NCBI GenBank assembly: GCA_965199165.1
Contig: OZ240681.1
Span: 1,426,001-1,490,000 of the forward strand
DNA: 64,000 nucleotides
From: LMUY01 sp965199165
Lineage (GTDB): Bacteria; Pseudomonadota; Alphaproteobacteria; Acetobacterales; Acetobacteraceae
Direction: 5' to 3'
Positions 42,152 through 51,321 of the stretch are shown here, piece by piece. Numbering within the stretch: the first letter of the stretch is position 1; each line of letters opens with the position of its first letter. Under the pieces are notes generated by a model. That model saw only the letters and a program-made list of their open reading frames with translations. It had not been told where the DNA came from and ran no database searches. The position numbers and the translations under genes were made by a program.

Positions 42152-44455
42152 TCAGTCCCGCTCGCGGGGGAACGGCATCGGCGTGATCCGCTTCATCCGC
42201 ACCGGGATGGACTTGGCCGCCGGCGTGTTGCTTCCCTTGGCCTTGTGCGCCAGCGGCAGCAGCGGATTGCACTCCGGGTAGTACGCCGCGACGCAGCCCT
42301 CCGGCACGTCGTACGGCGTCACCCTCAGGCCGGCCACGCTGCGCTCCCGGTCCTCGGCCACGGTGTGCAGCGCCACCGTGTCCGCCTCGTCGAAGCCGAG
42401 CCGCGCCATGTCGTTGCGGTTCATCAACACCACCATCCGCGTGCCCTTTATGCCGCGGAAGCGGTCGTGGTAGCCGTAGATCGTGGTGTTGAACTGGTCG
42501 TTGCTGCGCAGCGTCATCAGCGTCAGCACGTCCCGAGGGTCGTCCACGAGGGTCTGCGGCAGGCTCTCCGGCACGAGGAAGTTCGCCTTGCCCGTCTCGG
42601 TCGCCCACTCCCGCTGCCGGGCCTTGGACGGGATGTGGTATCCGCCGGGCTGCCACATCGCGTGCTCCAGGTCCTTGAACTTGTCGGGGAACGTCGTCTC
42701 GATCGCCTGGCGGACCCGGGCGTAGTCGTCGACCCAGGCATCCCAGGGCACCAGGGGGTTGGACGGCAGCGTCGCCTTCGCCAGCCCGGCCACGATGGAC
42801 GGCTCGGACCGCAGGAACTCGCTGGCCGGCTTGCGCATCCCCCGCGAGCCCGTGACGCAGGAGGTGCTGTCCTCCATGCTGAGGGCCTGCGGGCCACTGG
42901 CCTGGCGGTCGATCTCGATGCGGCCGATCGGCGGCAGGATGTACGCGCGCCGGCCGTGCACGAGGTGGTTGCGGTTGAGCTTGGTGGAGACCGTGACCGT
43001 GAGCCCGATGGCTGCCATGGCCGGCTCCATCAGGTCGGTGTCCGGTACTGCGCGGACGAAGTTGCCGCCCAGGCTGAGGAAGGCGTCGACCCCGCCCTCC
43101 ACCATGGCCTGGCAGGTCTCCACCGTGTCCCAGCCCTTCTCCCGCAGCGGCGCGAAGCCATACTGGGCCGCCTGCTGGTCGAGCGAGGCGAGCTCCGGCT
43201 TCTCCGTGATGCCGACGGTGCGCTGGCCCTGGACGTTGGAATGGCCGCGCACCGGGCTGGCGCCCGCGCCGGGCTTGCCCATGTTGCCGCGCATCAGCAG
43301 CAGGTTGAGCAGCATCTGCACGTTCTCGACGCCGTCGACGTGCTGCGTCAGCCCCATGCCCCACATGGCGACCGCACGCTCCGCCTGGGAATACACGGCC
43401 GCCGCCGCCTCCATTGCCGACCGGGTCAGCCCCGCGTGCCGTTCCAGCACCGCCCATGGTTGGGTGCGGAGGAAGGTCGCAAGCGCCTCGAAGCCATGGG
43501 TGTGCTCGGCGATGAACCCGGTGTCGAGCACCCGGGCCGCCCCGGCGGCCACCGCGGCATCGTCCCGCTCCAGCACCGCCTTGCAGATGCCCGTCAGCGC
43601 CGCCAGGTCGCCGCCGGCCTTCACCTGGTGGTACTGCGAGGCGATCGGCGTGCTCATGCCCGGCAGCAGTTCCGTCGGATGCTGCGGCGAGGCGAAGCGT
43701 TCCAGCGAGCGTTCCCGCAACGGGTTGAACACCAGGATGGGCACGCCGCGACGATGCGCGGCCTGGTAGTCGTTCAACGCCCGCGGGCTGTTGGTGCCCG
43801 GGTTCTGCCCCCAGATCATGATGCAGTCCGCCAGCGCCATGTCTTCCAGCGTGACGGTGCCCTTCGGCACGCCGATGCTCTTCGGCATCGCGACGGACGT
43901 CGTCTCGTGGCACATGTTGGAGCAGTCGGGGAAGTTGCTGGTGCCGTAAAGCCGGCCGAACAGCTGCCACATATACGCCGTCTCCAGCGACGAGCGTCCG
44001 GACGCGTAGAACACCACCCGCCGCGGGTCGAGCTGCTTCAGTTCCGACCCGATCGCCGCGAAGGCGTCCTCCCAGGCGACCGGCACGTAGGTGTCGGACG
44101 CCGGGTCGTAGCGCAGCGGGTGGGTGATGCGGCCGATCTTCTCCAGGTCGTGGTCGCGCCAACTCCGCAATTCGGCGACGGTGTGCTGGGCGAAGAACGC
44201 CGGGTCGACCCGCTTGGACGTGATCTCCCACGCCGTGGCCTTGGCGCCGTTCTCGCAGAACTCGAAGGGATGCGGGTCGGCGGGCTTGGGCCAGGCGCAG
44301 CTCACGCAGCTGTAGCCGTCCGGTTTGTTCTGATGGCGGAGCAGCAGGGAGCCGGCGACGGGCACGTGCTCGCGCATCAGGATGTCGCCGAGCGAACGGA
44401 TCGAGCCCCAGCCGCCCGACGGGCCCTTGTAGGGCTTGATAGTCGGCTTCCTCAT
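42152..44455 (-). CDS. FdhF/YdeP family molybdopterin oxidoreductase
   Basis: This is a 767-residue molybdenum enzyme of the formate-dehydrogenase-alpha-like (YdeP) family. The opening GPSGGWGSIRSLGDILMRE is family-typical. Cysteines in SCVSCAWPKP and EFC are candidate iron-sulfur ligands. NMCHETTSVAM carries the Cys-His pair that aligns with the Sec-His of formate dehydrogenase H, and GQNPGTNSPR and the molybdopterin-binding C-terminal domain (NDQFNTTIYGYHDRFRGIKG) follow. There is no Tat signal, so it is cytoplasmic. Its reaction is not established, and no accessory fdhD or small subunit is adjacent. Confidence 0.92.
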   Translation of the reverse strand: MRKPTIKPYKGPSGGWGSIRSLGDILMREHVPVAGSLLLRHQNKPDGYSCVSCAWPKPADPHPFEFCENGAKATAWEITSKRVDPAFFAQHTVAELRSWRDHDLEKIGRITHPLRYDPASDTYVPVAWEDAFAAIGSELKQLDPRRVVFYASGRSSLETAYMWQLFGRLYGTSNFPDCSNMCHETTSVAMPKSIGVPKGTVTLEDMALADCIMIWGQNPGTNSPRALNDYQAAHRRGVPILVFNPLRERSLERFASPQHPTELLPGMSTPIASQYHQVKAGGDLAALTGICKAVLERDDAAVAAGAARVLDTGFIAEHTHGFEALATFLRTQPWAVLERHAGLTRSAMEAAAAVYSQAERAVAMWGMGLTQHVDGVENVQMLLNLLLMRGNMGKPGAGASPVRGHSNVQGQRTVGITEKPELASLDQQAAQYGFAPLREKGWDTVETCQAMVEGGVDAFLSLGGNFVRAVPDTDLMEPAMAAIGLTVTVSTKLNRNHLVHGRRAYILPPIGRIEIDRQASGPQALSMEDSTSCVTGSRGMRKPASEFLRSEPSIVAGLAKATLPSNPLVPWDAWVDDYARVRQAIETTFPDKFKDLEHAMWQPGGYHIPSKARQREWATETGKANFLVPESLPQTLVDDPRDVLTLMTLRSNDQFNTTIYGYHDRFRGIKGTRMVVLMNRNDMARLGFDEADTVALHTVAEDRERSVAGLRVTPYDVPEGCVAAYYPECNPLLPLAHKAKGSNTPAAKSIPVRMKRITPMPFPRERD

Positions 44456-44541
44456 CGGCGTTCCCCCGCGTGGCGTTCGAACGCCCGCGGGTGAACGCGG
44501 TTGCGGTCACCTCGGAATGGCTCGGCCCTCACGGTCGCCCT

Positions 44542-45387
44542 CTACGACGGCGGAGGCGCCCGGGGTGCCACGATGGGCAAGGTGCTGTCCGCAGGCGCGG
44601 GCTGCGCCGGTTCGGGCGTGTAATACCAGGCGGGCACGGTGCCCGGCAGGTCGGACTTGGCGCCCTCCACCTCGCCATCGCGGTGCTGCTGGTACAGCGT
44701 GCGGTAGGTGGCGTACGGGTCGAGCGCCGTCTTCTCGATCGCGTCCGTCTCCGTCAGCAGGCGGGACCGCGTGTCCACCGCGCTCGACGCGAAGCGAACC
44801 AGCCCGAACGTCGTGCTGCCGCCGAAGCTGACCCAGGTGAGCGGATCAAGGGCGGAGTTCGTGCCGTAGCCGACCGCGTCGCGCGGGTTGCTCGGCCCCA
44901 GCACCGGGAGGAACAGGAACGGGCCCTCCGGCACGCCCCACACCGCCAGCGTCAGCCCGGCATCGGTGTCATGGTCGGGGAAGCCCCAGCCAGTCGCAAC
45001 GTCGAACACGCCGCCGGCGCCAAGGGTGGTGTTGATCAGCAGGCGCATGAAGGTGTTGCCGGCCTTGCGGGGATGGCCCTGCAGCACGTCGTTGGCGAAC
45101 TGCGCCGGGTTGCCCAGGTTGGACAGGGTGTTGTGCACGTGGTCGCGCACCGCGCCCGGCACGACCTGGCGATAGCCGCTCGCCACGGGGTGCAGCACCG
45201 TGCGGTCCAGCGCGCTGTTCACGGCGTAGAACTGGCGGTTGGTCGGCTCCAGCGGGTCGTTGCGCTCGTTGTAGTCCGCCAACTCGTCCGGCTGGCTGGC
45301 TGGCGGCTTGGTGGCGCACCCGGTGACGAGGAGGGCGGCCGCCGCAAGCGCGGGCAGTACGGTGCGCAGGCGCATGGTGTCCTTCAT
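44542..45387 (-). CDS. mlaA: MlaA (VacJ) outer-membrane lipoprotein
   Basis: This is a 281-residue lipoprotein of the Mla system, which removes phospholipids from the outer leaflet of the outer membrane. The signal peptide ends in the lipobox LVTGC with the modified cysteine at residue 24. The family core is DPLEPTNRQFYAVNSALDR, HNTLSNLGNPAQFANDVLQG, FLFLPVLGPSNPRDAVGY and SALDPLTW. The C-terminus is Pro/Ala-rich. The Mla transporter genes (mlaBCDEF) are not here. A later ATG at 45375 is also possible. Confidence 0.94.
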   Translation of the reverse strand: MKDTMRLRTVLPALAAAALLVTGCATKPPASQPDELADYNERNDPLEPTNRQFYAVNSALDRTVLHPVASGYRQVVPGAVRDHVHNTLSNLGNPAQFANDVLQGHPRKAGNTFMRLLINTTLGAGGVFDVATGWGFPDHDTDAGLTLAVWGVPEGPFLFLPVLGPSNPRDAVGYGTNSALDPLTWVSFGGSTTFGLVRFASSAVDTRSRLLTETDAIEKTALDPYATYRTLYQQHRDGEVEGAKSDLPGTVPAWYYTPEPAQPAPADSTLPIVAPRAPPPS

Positions 45388-45477
45388 GTCATCGCCAGGC
45401 CGCGTCGGCGTTCCGCGCGGGCTGCGCTTCCTCCGGCAGCATACACGACGCATGCGGAATATGACAGACCTGTGAGG

Positions 45478-46179
45478 TCAGGGAGGGGCGCCATGGGCCA
45501 GCCGGCCCAGCAACCCGCCGTCCAGCAAGTCGCCGACCCGCTCGACCGTGATGTCCGCGGGCGGGTTGGCGGCCAGCACCGCCGCGTCGAAGGCGAACTG
45601 GCCCTGTCGCGGGAACACCGTGGTAACCCGGTCGCCCCAGACCCGCTTGAAGGCGGTCAACAGGCGGATCTTGTCGTCCACCACGACGTAACGCTCCGCC
45701 GGGTAGCGCCGCTCGATCGCCACGACCTCCTGGTCCTTGTGGACGCAGATCATCACCCGGCCGGGGCCGAACGCCTCGGCAAGGCCCGCCCGCTCCAACT
45801 TGCGGGGCTGGAACACGGCGTCCCCATCCGTCAGCGCCACTGTCGGTCCCAGCGCCTTCAGCCCCGCGACCAGGTCCAGCGCGCGAGGATACAGCTGCTT
45901 GGCATATGGATAGTCCATGACGAAGAGCGACAGCCAGATCGCCGCCTCGTCCTCCATCCGCTCGAGCCGGTATTGCTGGAAGGCACCGAGGTAGTCGCGG
46001 TAGCCGAGGGAGTGGAACAGGCCCTCCTGGATGGTCCAATACCGGTCCCTTGCCGCGGCACCGGACTCCTGCTCGATGTGAGCCTTCAGATCATTCTGGA
46101 AGCCGTCATTGTCGAGCAGCGTGTTGTCCACGTCGACCAGGAACACCACCGAGGCTGCTGCCACACCATCCACTCCCAT
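45478..46179 (-). CDS. HAD-superfamily hydrolase
   Basis: This is a 233-residue haloacid-dehalogenase-type phosphatase. Motif I is FLVDVDNTLLDND (nucleophile Asp), motif II is TVALTDGDAVF, and VVVDDKIRLL supplies the acidic motif IV. The cap between them is helical (YWTIQEGLFHSLGYRDYLGA). The aspartates fit a phosphatase. The threonine in motif II replaces the more common serine position without loss. The substrate is unknown. It stands alone on the minus strand. Confidence 0.85.
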   Translation of the reverse strand: MGVDGVAAASVVFLVDVDNTLLDNDGFQNDLKAHIEQESGAAARDRYWTIQEGLFHSLGYRDYLGAFQQYRLERMEDEAAIWLSLFVMDYPYAKQLYPRALDLVAGLKALGPTVALTDGDAVFQPRKLERAGLAEAFGPGRVMICVHKDQEVVAIERRYPAERYVVVDDKIRLLTAFKRVWGDRVTTVFPRQGQFAFDAAVLAANPPADITVERVGDLLDGGLLGRLAHGAPP

Positions 46180-46215
46180 CCACCCGGCAAGCTAGCGCCG
46201 CCCGGGCGCGATGCG

Positions 46216-46668
46216 TCAATGCGCGTATGGGTGCGAGGATGCGAGCGGATCGGCCAGGAAGGCACCGAAATCACCGGCATGCAGTCCGAACGCCAACAGC
46301 AGAAAGCCGCCGGCCAGCGAGAAATTCTTCAGGAAGTCCCAGAACAGGGTGCGCGCCTTGCTGTCGCCGCTGCGCCAGAAGTCGCCGGGCGTCCACCAAC
46401 GCTTCCACAGCACCGCCGTCACCCCGCAATACCCGGCCATGATGAAGGCGGCGAGCCGATCCGCCACGCCGGTCAGGATGCCGAGGGGCATGAGGATCTC
46501 CGTTGCCAGCCCGACCAGGATGAGCGCCGTGGCGGCGGCGGTGCCTGGCACCAGCTCCTGCGCCTGCCCCACCGCGCCCTTGAAGTTGACGACCTTGTCC
46601 AAAGCGCTGAACGGGAAGAACAGCACCACCAGCAGATAGCGGACGGCAAGCGCCACCAGGACGCTCAC
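46216..46668 (-). CDS. DoxX-family membrane protein
   Basis: This is a 150-residue membrane protein with four helices (RYLLVVLFFPFSALDKVVNF, ATALILVGLATEILMPLGIL, LAAFIMAGYCGVTAVLW, LAGGFLLLAFGLHAG). The FSALDKVVNF segment near the end of helix 1 is typical of DoxX/SURF4-like proteins. It starts with GTG overlapping the stop of the GMC oxidoreductase gene (GTGA). The coupling suggests it works with that oxidoreductase, perhaps as a quinone-linked membrane partner. Confidence 0.8.
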   Translation of the reverse strand: MSVLVALAVRYLLVVLFFPFSALDKVVNFKGAVGQAQELVPGTAAATALILVGLATEILMPLGILTGVADRLAAFIMAGYCGVTAVLWKRWWTPGDFWRSGDSKARTLFWDFLKNFSLAGGFLLLAFGLHAGDFGAFLADPLASSHPYAH

Positions 46669-48227
46669 GCGCCGATCCGCCGGCCGATGTGGTCGGCCAC
46701 CCGCAGGGCGTTGGCGATGATGGTCAGCGTCGGGTTCACCGACCCGATCGACGGAAAGAAACTCGCGTCGGTGACGTAGAGGTTGTCCAACCCGTGCGCC
46801 TTGCAGTTCGTGTCGAGCACGGAGGCAGCGGGGTCGGTGCCGAACCGGCAGGTGCCGGCCTGGTGCGCGGTGCCGCCGATCGGGATGCCCTTGCCGAAGT
46901 AGAGCTTGCGCTCCAGCAGCAGGGAGCGTGCGCCGCATTGGTTGAGGTAGTGCTCGAGCTTCTTCTTCAGGCGGTGGTGGGCTTCCATGTTGTTTTCCTG
47001 CAGATCGAGCACGACCCGGTCGCCGTCGTAGAAGATGCGGTTCTCCGGCCGCGGAAGGTCTTCGGAGGACAGCCAGAAATCCATCGAGTGCCGCGCCATC
47101 TCGCTGAACGGCATGTCCGGGAACCATTCCAGCCAGCTGGGCAGCGCCTCGCCCTTGATCTGCTCGGCGTCGGAGGAGGCGCACATCTGGATCAGCCCCA
47201 GCGGATACTCCCAGTCATCGGCACCGAAGTAGAAGTCGCCCAGCGCCATGGTCTTCTGGAACACGGTATCGTTCGGCTCGCGCATCAGCGCCATCAGCAC
47301 CGACTGGTTGTGCCGCATGTAGTTCCGCCCGACCAGGCCGGACGCGTTGGCCAGGCCGTCCGGATGGGCATCGCTGCCGGACCGCAGCAGCAACAGGGCG
47401 GAGGACAATGCGCCGCATGCCACGACCACGATGTCGGCGCTGTACCGCTCCTGCCGGCCTTCGCGCAGCACCTGGGCACCGGTGACGGTGCGGCCGGTGG
47501 CGTCCGTCTCCAGGCGTTGCACGTAGGCGTTGGTGAGCAGGGTGAGGTTGGGGTTGGCGGCGAGCGCCGGGTCCACGCACATCACCTGGGCGTCCGCCTT
47601 GCCGTTCAGCAGGCACGGGAAGCCGTCGAACGCGTTGCACCGGATGCAGGTGCTGGTGGGCGTGACCCGCCCATCCTTCTCGTCCAGCAGGATCCCCAGC
47701 GGCAGGTGGAACGGGTGCAGCCCCAGGCCGGCGAGCCGGTCGGAAAGTTGCTGGACATGCGGCTCGTGGGACACCGGCGGGTGGGGGTACGGCCCGCTCG
47801 CCGCCGGTTCACCCGGGTCCTCGCCACGCTGGCCGTGGACGTGGAACAGGGCCTCCGCCTCGGCGTAGAACGGCTCGAACGCCTCGTATGGCAGCGGCCA
47901 GGCCGGGGAAAGGCCGTCCTTGTGGACGATCTCGCCGAAATCCCGCTCCCGCATGCGGAACAGCGCCGCGCCGTAGACCTTGGAGTTGCCGCCGACATAA
48001 TAGTGCAGCCCTGGATGGAAGGCGGCCCCGTCGGGGCCATACCACGTCTCCTTGGTCTGGTAGGTGCCATCGACGAACACGGTCTTGCTGTCCCAGTTGG
48101 CGCGGCTGCGCGGCAGGTAGTCGCCGCGTTCCAGCAACAGGACGCGCTTGCCCGTGGGCGCCAACCGGTGGGCGAGCGAAGCGCCGCCCGGCCCGCTGCC
48201 GATCACCATGATGTCGTAATGGTCCAT
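46665..48227 (-). CDS. GMC-family FAD oxidoreductase
   Basis: This is a 520-residue flavoprotein of the glucose-methanol-choline family, oxidising an alcohol or sugar. The FAD motif IGSGPGGASLAHRLA is at residues 9-23, YYVGGNSKVYGAALFRM follows, and a cysteine cluster CIRCNAFDGFPC resembles gluconate/fructose dehydrogenase large subunits. The C-terminal active-site parts are GGTAHQAGTCRFGTD and VNPTLTIIANALRVADHI. The substrate is unknown. It shares an operon with the DoxX gene. No cytochrome c subunit is adjacent. Confidence 0.9.
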   Translation of the reverse strand: MDHYDIMVIGSGPGGASLAHRLAPTGKRVLLLERGDYLPRSRANWDSKTVFVDGTYQTKETWYGPDGAAFHPGLHYYVGGNSKVYGAALFRMRERDFGEIVHKDGLSPAWPLPYEAFEPFYAEAEALFHVHGQRGEDPGEPAASGPYPHPPVSHEPHVQQLSDRLAGLGLHPFHLPLGILLDEKDGRVTPTSTCIRCNAFDGFPCLLNGKADAQVMCVDPALAANPNLTLLTNAYVQRLETDATGRTVTGAQVLREGRQERYSADIVVVACGALSSALLLLRSGSDAHPDGLANASGLVGRNYMRHNQSVLMALMREPNDTVFQKTMALGDFYFGADDWEYPLGLIQMCASSDAEQIKGEALPSWLEWFPDMPFSEMARHSMDFWLSSEDLPRPENRIFYDGDRVVLDLQENNMEAHHRLKKKLEHYLNQCGARSLLLERKLYFGKGIPIGGTAHQAGTCRFGTDPAASVLDTNCKAHGLDNLYVTDASFFPSIGSVNPTLTIIANALRVADHIGRRIGA

Positions 48228-48297
48228 GCGCCGGTCTCCGCTGCCGCTGCCACAAGGATGCAGCCTCGGCAGAGTTGCCGCGGCGGTGGGCAGGTGG

Positions 48298-48813
48298 CTA
48301 CTTCGCCTCGAAGCTGCCGAGATAATCCATCTTGCCGAGCGGCACGCCCTGGTGGCGCAGCACGCCATATGCCGTGGCGACGTGGAAGAAGAAGTTGGGC
48401 AGGGCGAACTGCGTCAGATAGTCGGCGCCGCGGAACGACACCGGCTGCTGGCGCAGCGGCAGGGTGATCGTGCGGCCCTCCGCCCCCTCGATCAGCTCCG
48501 GCCGGAAGCCCTGCACGTATGCGATGGTCTTGGCGATCCGTGCCTGCAAGTCCGGGAAAGTCGTCTCGGTGTCCGGGTAACTCGGCGGCGGCTCCCCCGC
48601 GAGGCGTGCGGCACACGTCTTCGCAGCGTCGGAGGCGCTTTGCACCTGCCGCGCCAGGTCGAACATGTCGGGCGCCAGGCGCGCGCCGATCAGGGTGGAG
48701 GGGTCGATGCCGTTTGCCGCCGCATGGGCGGCAGCCTTGTCCAGGACGGCCGCCAAAGCCTGAAGCGAGCGCACCATCATCGGGATGGATGCTTCGTAGA
48801 TGGAGAATGCCAA
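48298..48813 (-). CDS. DUF1993 family protein
   Basis: This is a 171-residue protein of the DUF1993 family, which has a DinB-like four-helix fold and unknown function. Family marks are SIYEASIPMMVRSLQALAAVLDKAA, LAPDMFDLARQVQSASDAAK and the ending ALPNFFFHVATAYGVLRHQGVPLGKMDYLG. A TTG at 48813 is preferred, with GGGAG eight bases ahead; GTG at 48822 is the alternative. It is probably monocistronic. Confidence 0.88.
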   Translation of the reverse strand: MAFSIYEASIPMMVRSLQALAAVLDKAAAHAAANGIDPSTLIGARLAPDMFDLARQVQSASDAAKTCAARLAGEPPPSYPDTETTFPDLQARIAKTIAYVQGFRPELIEGAEGRTITLPLRQQPVSFRGADYLTQFALPNFFFHVATAYGVLRHQGVPLGKMDYLGSFEAK

Positions 48814-48901
48814 TCCAGTCACTCCCTGTGCCCGTCTGTCCGACCGAAACCCAACGTCCCGCCAGATGTTATGGCTGCATCGGCAATGACAGGAGAATGC
48901 G

Positions 48902-49117
48902 ATGAGCAGCACGTCCGACAAGGCCAGCGGCCTGGGCAACCAGGCGATGGGCAACGTCAAGCAGGGCGTCGGCAACCTGACCGGCTCTGACAAGATGAAG
49001 GCCGAGGGCGTGGCCCAGGAAGCCAAGGGCGAGGCGCAGAAGGCGGCGGGTGATGCCAAGGCCGCGGTCAAGGACGGCGCCAACAAGGTCGCCGACACCG
49101 TCAACAAGGCGCTTTGA
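48902..49117 (+). CDS. CsbD family stress-response protein
   Basis: This is a 71-residue hydrophilic protein of the CsbD-like family, with GLGNQAMGNVKQGVGNLTGSD and AEGVAQEAKGEAQKAAGDAK. It is composed almost wholly of Ala, Gly, Lys, Asp, Asn and Gln and should be a flexible helix. Such proteins are induced by general stress; their biochemical role is unknown. GGAG lies just ahead of the ATG. Confidence 0.88.
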   Translation: MSSTSDKASGLGNQAMGNVKQGVGNLTGSDKMKAEGVAQEAKGEAQKAAGDAKAAVKDGANKVADTVNKAL

Positions 49118-49161
49118 CGTCGTAGGCCGCAAGCCGCGACGACCGTGCTGTCGTCTAGCAA

Positions 49162-49262
49162 CCGTCATCACGAGCGAAGCGCGGCGACCGACAGCGCCAC
49201 GTTCCAGGTTGACGCTCCCCAGCCTTCTCCCTCTGGGAGAGGACTGGGTGAGGGTATGGGAA
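49162..49262. repeat. Adjacent half of repeat B and a copy of repeat A
   Basis: CCGTCATCACGAGCGAAGCG (from 49162) matches the left arm of the family B element seen at 53321. It is followed at about 49222-49262 by the family A hairpin CTTCTCCCTCTGGGAGAGG and GGGTGAGGGT. The 226-bp gap (49118-49343) shows no gene. The repeats lie between a plus-strand and a minus-strand gene end. Confidence 0.55.
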
Positions 49263-49343
49263 GCGGTCCTGCACTGGGGCCTGTGCCCGCTCTCCAGCGC
49301 AAGTCCCGCTTAGCCCCTCACGTGCTGCCTAATCTGAAGGCCG

Positions 49344-51188
49344 CTAGCTGAGTTCCGCTTCCAGCGCTGGCTTGAGGTATCCGAACGCCGCACCGGCTGA
49401 CACCGGGGAAATCGGCTCCCCCACCTTGCGGTTGAGCGCGCGCAGGATCGGGCTTGGGGCAACCTCGTCCTCCGTCAGGAACAAGCCGAGCTTCCTTGCC
49501 GCCAGGCCCACGCCCCGCGCACTCGTCCAGATCGCGAACGGGATGGCGAGCAGCAGCCCCGGCAGCAGGGACGCAGACCATCCCAGCGTCGCAGCCCCGG
49601 CGGACGCCGCAGCCGCCAGCCACCCCAGACCGACCATGGCTGGGTATGCCATGCGCGAGGCCGCCTCGGCCCAGGACAGGCCGCGGTCGTCGCGCGGCTG
49701 CGACTCCCACCGGACCGAGCGGCCTAGCGCCATCATCACGATGAAACGGGTGTAGAACACCAGCAGGACGGGTGCCGTCACCATCGCCGACGCCTGCTCC
49801 AACGCGGCGCTCACCAGCAGGCGGGCACGCCCCCCGAACCGCGCGGCCGCTTCGCCGTCGAGCAGCACCGCAACCAAGCTGCACAGCTTCGCCGCGTAGA
49901 GCAGCAGGAACGTCAGCCCGACGAAGCACGTCCGCGCCGGGCTCGGAACACCCAGCAGTTGCTCGACGAACCGACCGCCGAACAGGCTGTCCAGCGTCGC
50001 CAGCCCGGCGAACCCCACCAGCAGCGGACCTGACAGGTAGTTCAGCACTCCCAGTGCCAGGTGGTAGCGTCCCACCGACCGGAGGCCCCGCATTCCCAGC
50101 ACGCCGAGGTGCTGGAGGTTGCCCTGGCACCACCGGCGTTCGCGCTGGGCGAAGTCCACCATGTTCGCCGGCAGCGCCTCGTAGCTCTCGCCGAGCGAGG
50201 GCAGCATCCAGACGTGCCAGCCACCCCGCCGCATCATCGCGGCTTCCACCACGTCGTGGCACAGGATCTCGCCGCCGAACGGCTCGCGCCCCGGCAGGAC
50301 CGGGAGGTCGCAATGCGCCATGAACGGCGCGATGCGGATGATGGCGTTGTGGCCCCAGTAATTGCTGTCGTCCTGCTGCCAGTAGGCCAGGCCCTCCACC
50401 AGCAGCGGCGTATACAGCCGGGCCGCGAATTGCTGGATGCGGGCGAACAGCGTTTCCCGCCCGGCCGCGTAGGGGACGGTCTGGATCAGCCCGGTGCGGG
50501 GGTTCGCATCCATCAGGCCCACCATGGTCGCGATGGTCGTGGCGCTCATCAGGCTGTCGGCGTCGAGCACGACCATGTAGTCGTAGGATGCCGACCAGCG
50601 GCGACAGAACTCGGCGATGTTGCCGACCTTGCGCCGGGTGTTGTCGGTCCGGCGACGGTAGCCCACCCGATCGCCGAACAGCCGGTGCACCGCCGTGAAG
50701 GCAGCCTCCTCCGCGGCGGCGATGGCGGGATCGCGCGTGTCGCTCAACACGAAGATGTCCGTCCGCGCGATGCCTTGCTCCACCAGGTCCCGCGCCATTA
50801 CCTCCACCGCGGCGAACACCGCACGCGGGTCCTCGTGATAGACCGGGAACAGCACGGCGGTCCGGCTGGTGCCGTTCGGCGACCCGCTCGCGGGCCGCGA
50901 AGCACGGAGCAGCCGGGCGCACGCGCCGAGCACGCCAGGCCAGCCGGTCAGAGCCAGATAGAGCAGGTTGCCGAACAGCAGGGCGAGCAGGACATCGCGG
51001 GCCATCGAGTGCGCATGGACCGTGAGGATGGCGGCGAGCCAAGTGCCGAGCATCGGCAGTCCAAGCGCCGGCACGGCGAACGACAGCCGCCTGGCAAGGC
51101 TTCGACGCGCCGGAAGATGGGTTCCGGTGCCGCATACGGCCGAGGCGTCGGGCATGGCGATGGCGTCGCGAGCGGGCGCTGAGATCAT
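49344..51188 (-). CDS. OpgH/MdoH-like membrane glucosyltransferase
   Basis: This is a 614-residue membrane-bound GT2 glycosyltransferase related to OpgH, which polymerises periplasmic glucans from UDP-glucose. Two N-terminal helices precede the catalytic domain: VLFPVYHEDPRAVFAAVEVM, LDADSLMSATTI (the DxD region), and the product-site QRERRWCQGNLQHL. Several C-terminal helices follow. It is shorter than typical OpgH (roughly 700-850 residues), and opgG is absent. It lies 133 bp downstream of the PIG-L gene, so it may belong to the inositol/YcaO cluster. A later ATG at 51155 is possible. Confidence 0.87.
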   Translation of the reverse strand: MISAPARDAIAMPDASAVCGTGTHLPARRSLARRLSFAVPALGLPMLGTWLAAILTVHAHSMARDVLLALLFGNLLYLALTGWPGVLGACARLLRASRPASGSPNGTSRTAVLFPVYHEDPRAVFAAVEVMARDLVEQGIARTDIFVLSDTRDPAIAAAEEAAFTAVHRLFGDRVGYRRRTDNTRRKVGNIAEFCRRWSASYDYMVVLDADSLMSATTIATMVGLMDANPRTGLIQTVPYAAGRETLFARIQQFAARLYTPLLVEGLAYWQQDDSNYWGHNAIIRIAPFMAHCDLPVLPGREPFGGEILCHDVVEAAMMRRGGWHVWMLPSLGESYEALPANMVDFAQRERRWCQGNLQHLGVLGMRGLRSVGRYHLALGVLNYLSGPLLVGFAGLATLDSLFGGRFVEQLLGVPSPARTCFVGLTFLLLYAAKLCSLVAVLLDGEAAARFGGRARLLVSAALEQASAMVTAPVLLVFYTRFIVMMALGRSVRWESQPRDDRGLSWAEAASRMAYPAMVGLGWLAAAASAGAATLGWSASLLPGLLLAIPFAIWTSARGVGLAARKLGLFLTEDEVAPSPILRALNRKVGEPISPVSAGAAFGYLKPALEAELS

Positions 51189-51321
51189 CTCAACCTGTCA
51201 GGGTGTGTCGAAGCGATTGGTGACAGGAGCATCGCCTTACAATGTGTCGGGCGCATGGCCGCGAACGCGTGGCAAAGCGGTGCCGATAGCACCCCGGCTC
51301 AAGAATGAAAATCGCCGGTGG

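Noticed and set aside
42152..44455. Selenocysteine in the FdhF-like protein
   Set aside because: The position aligning with Sec carries an ordinary Cys codon in NMCHETTS, and no in-frame TGA is present.
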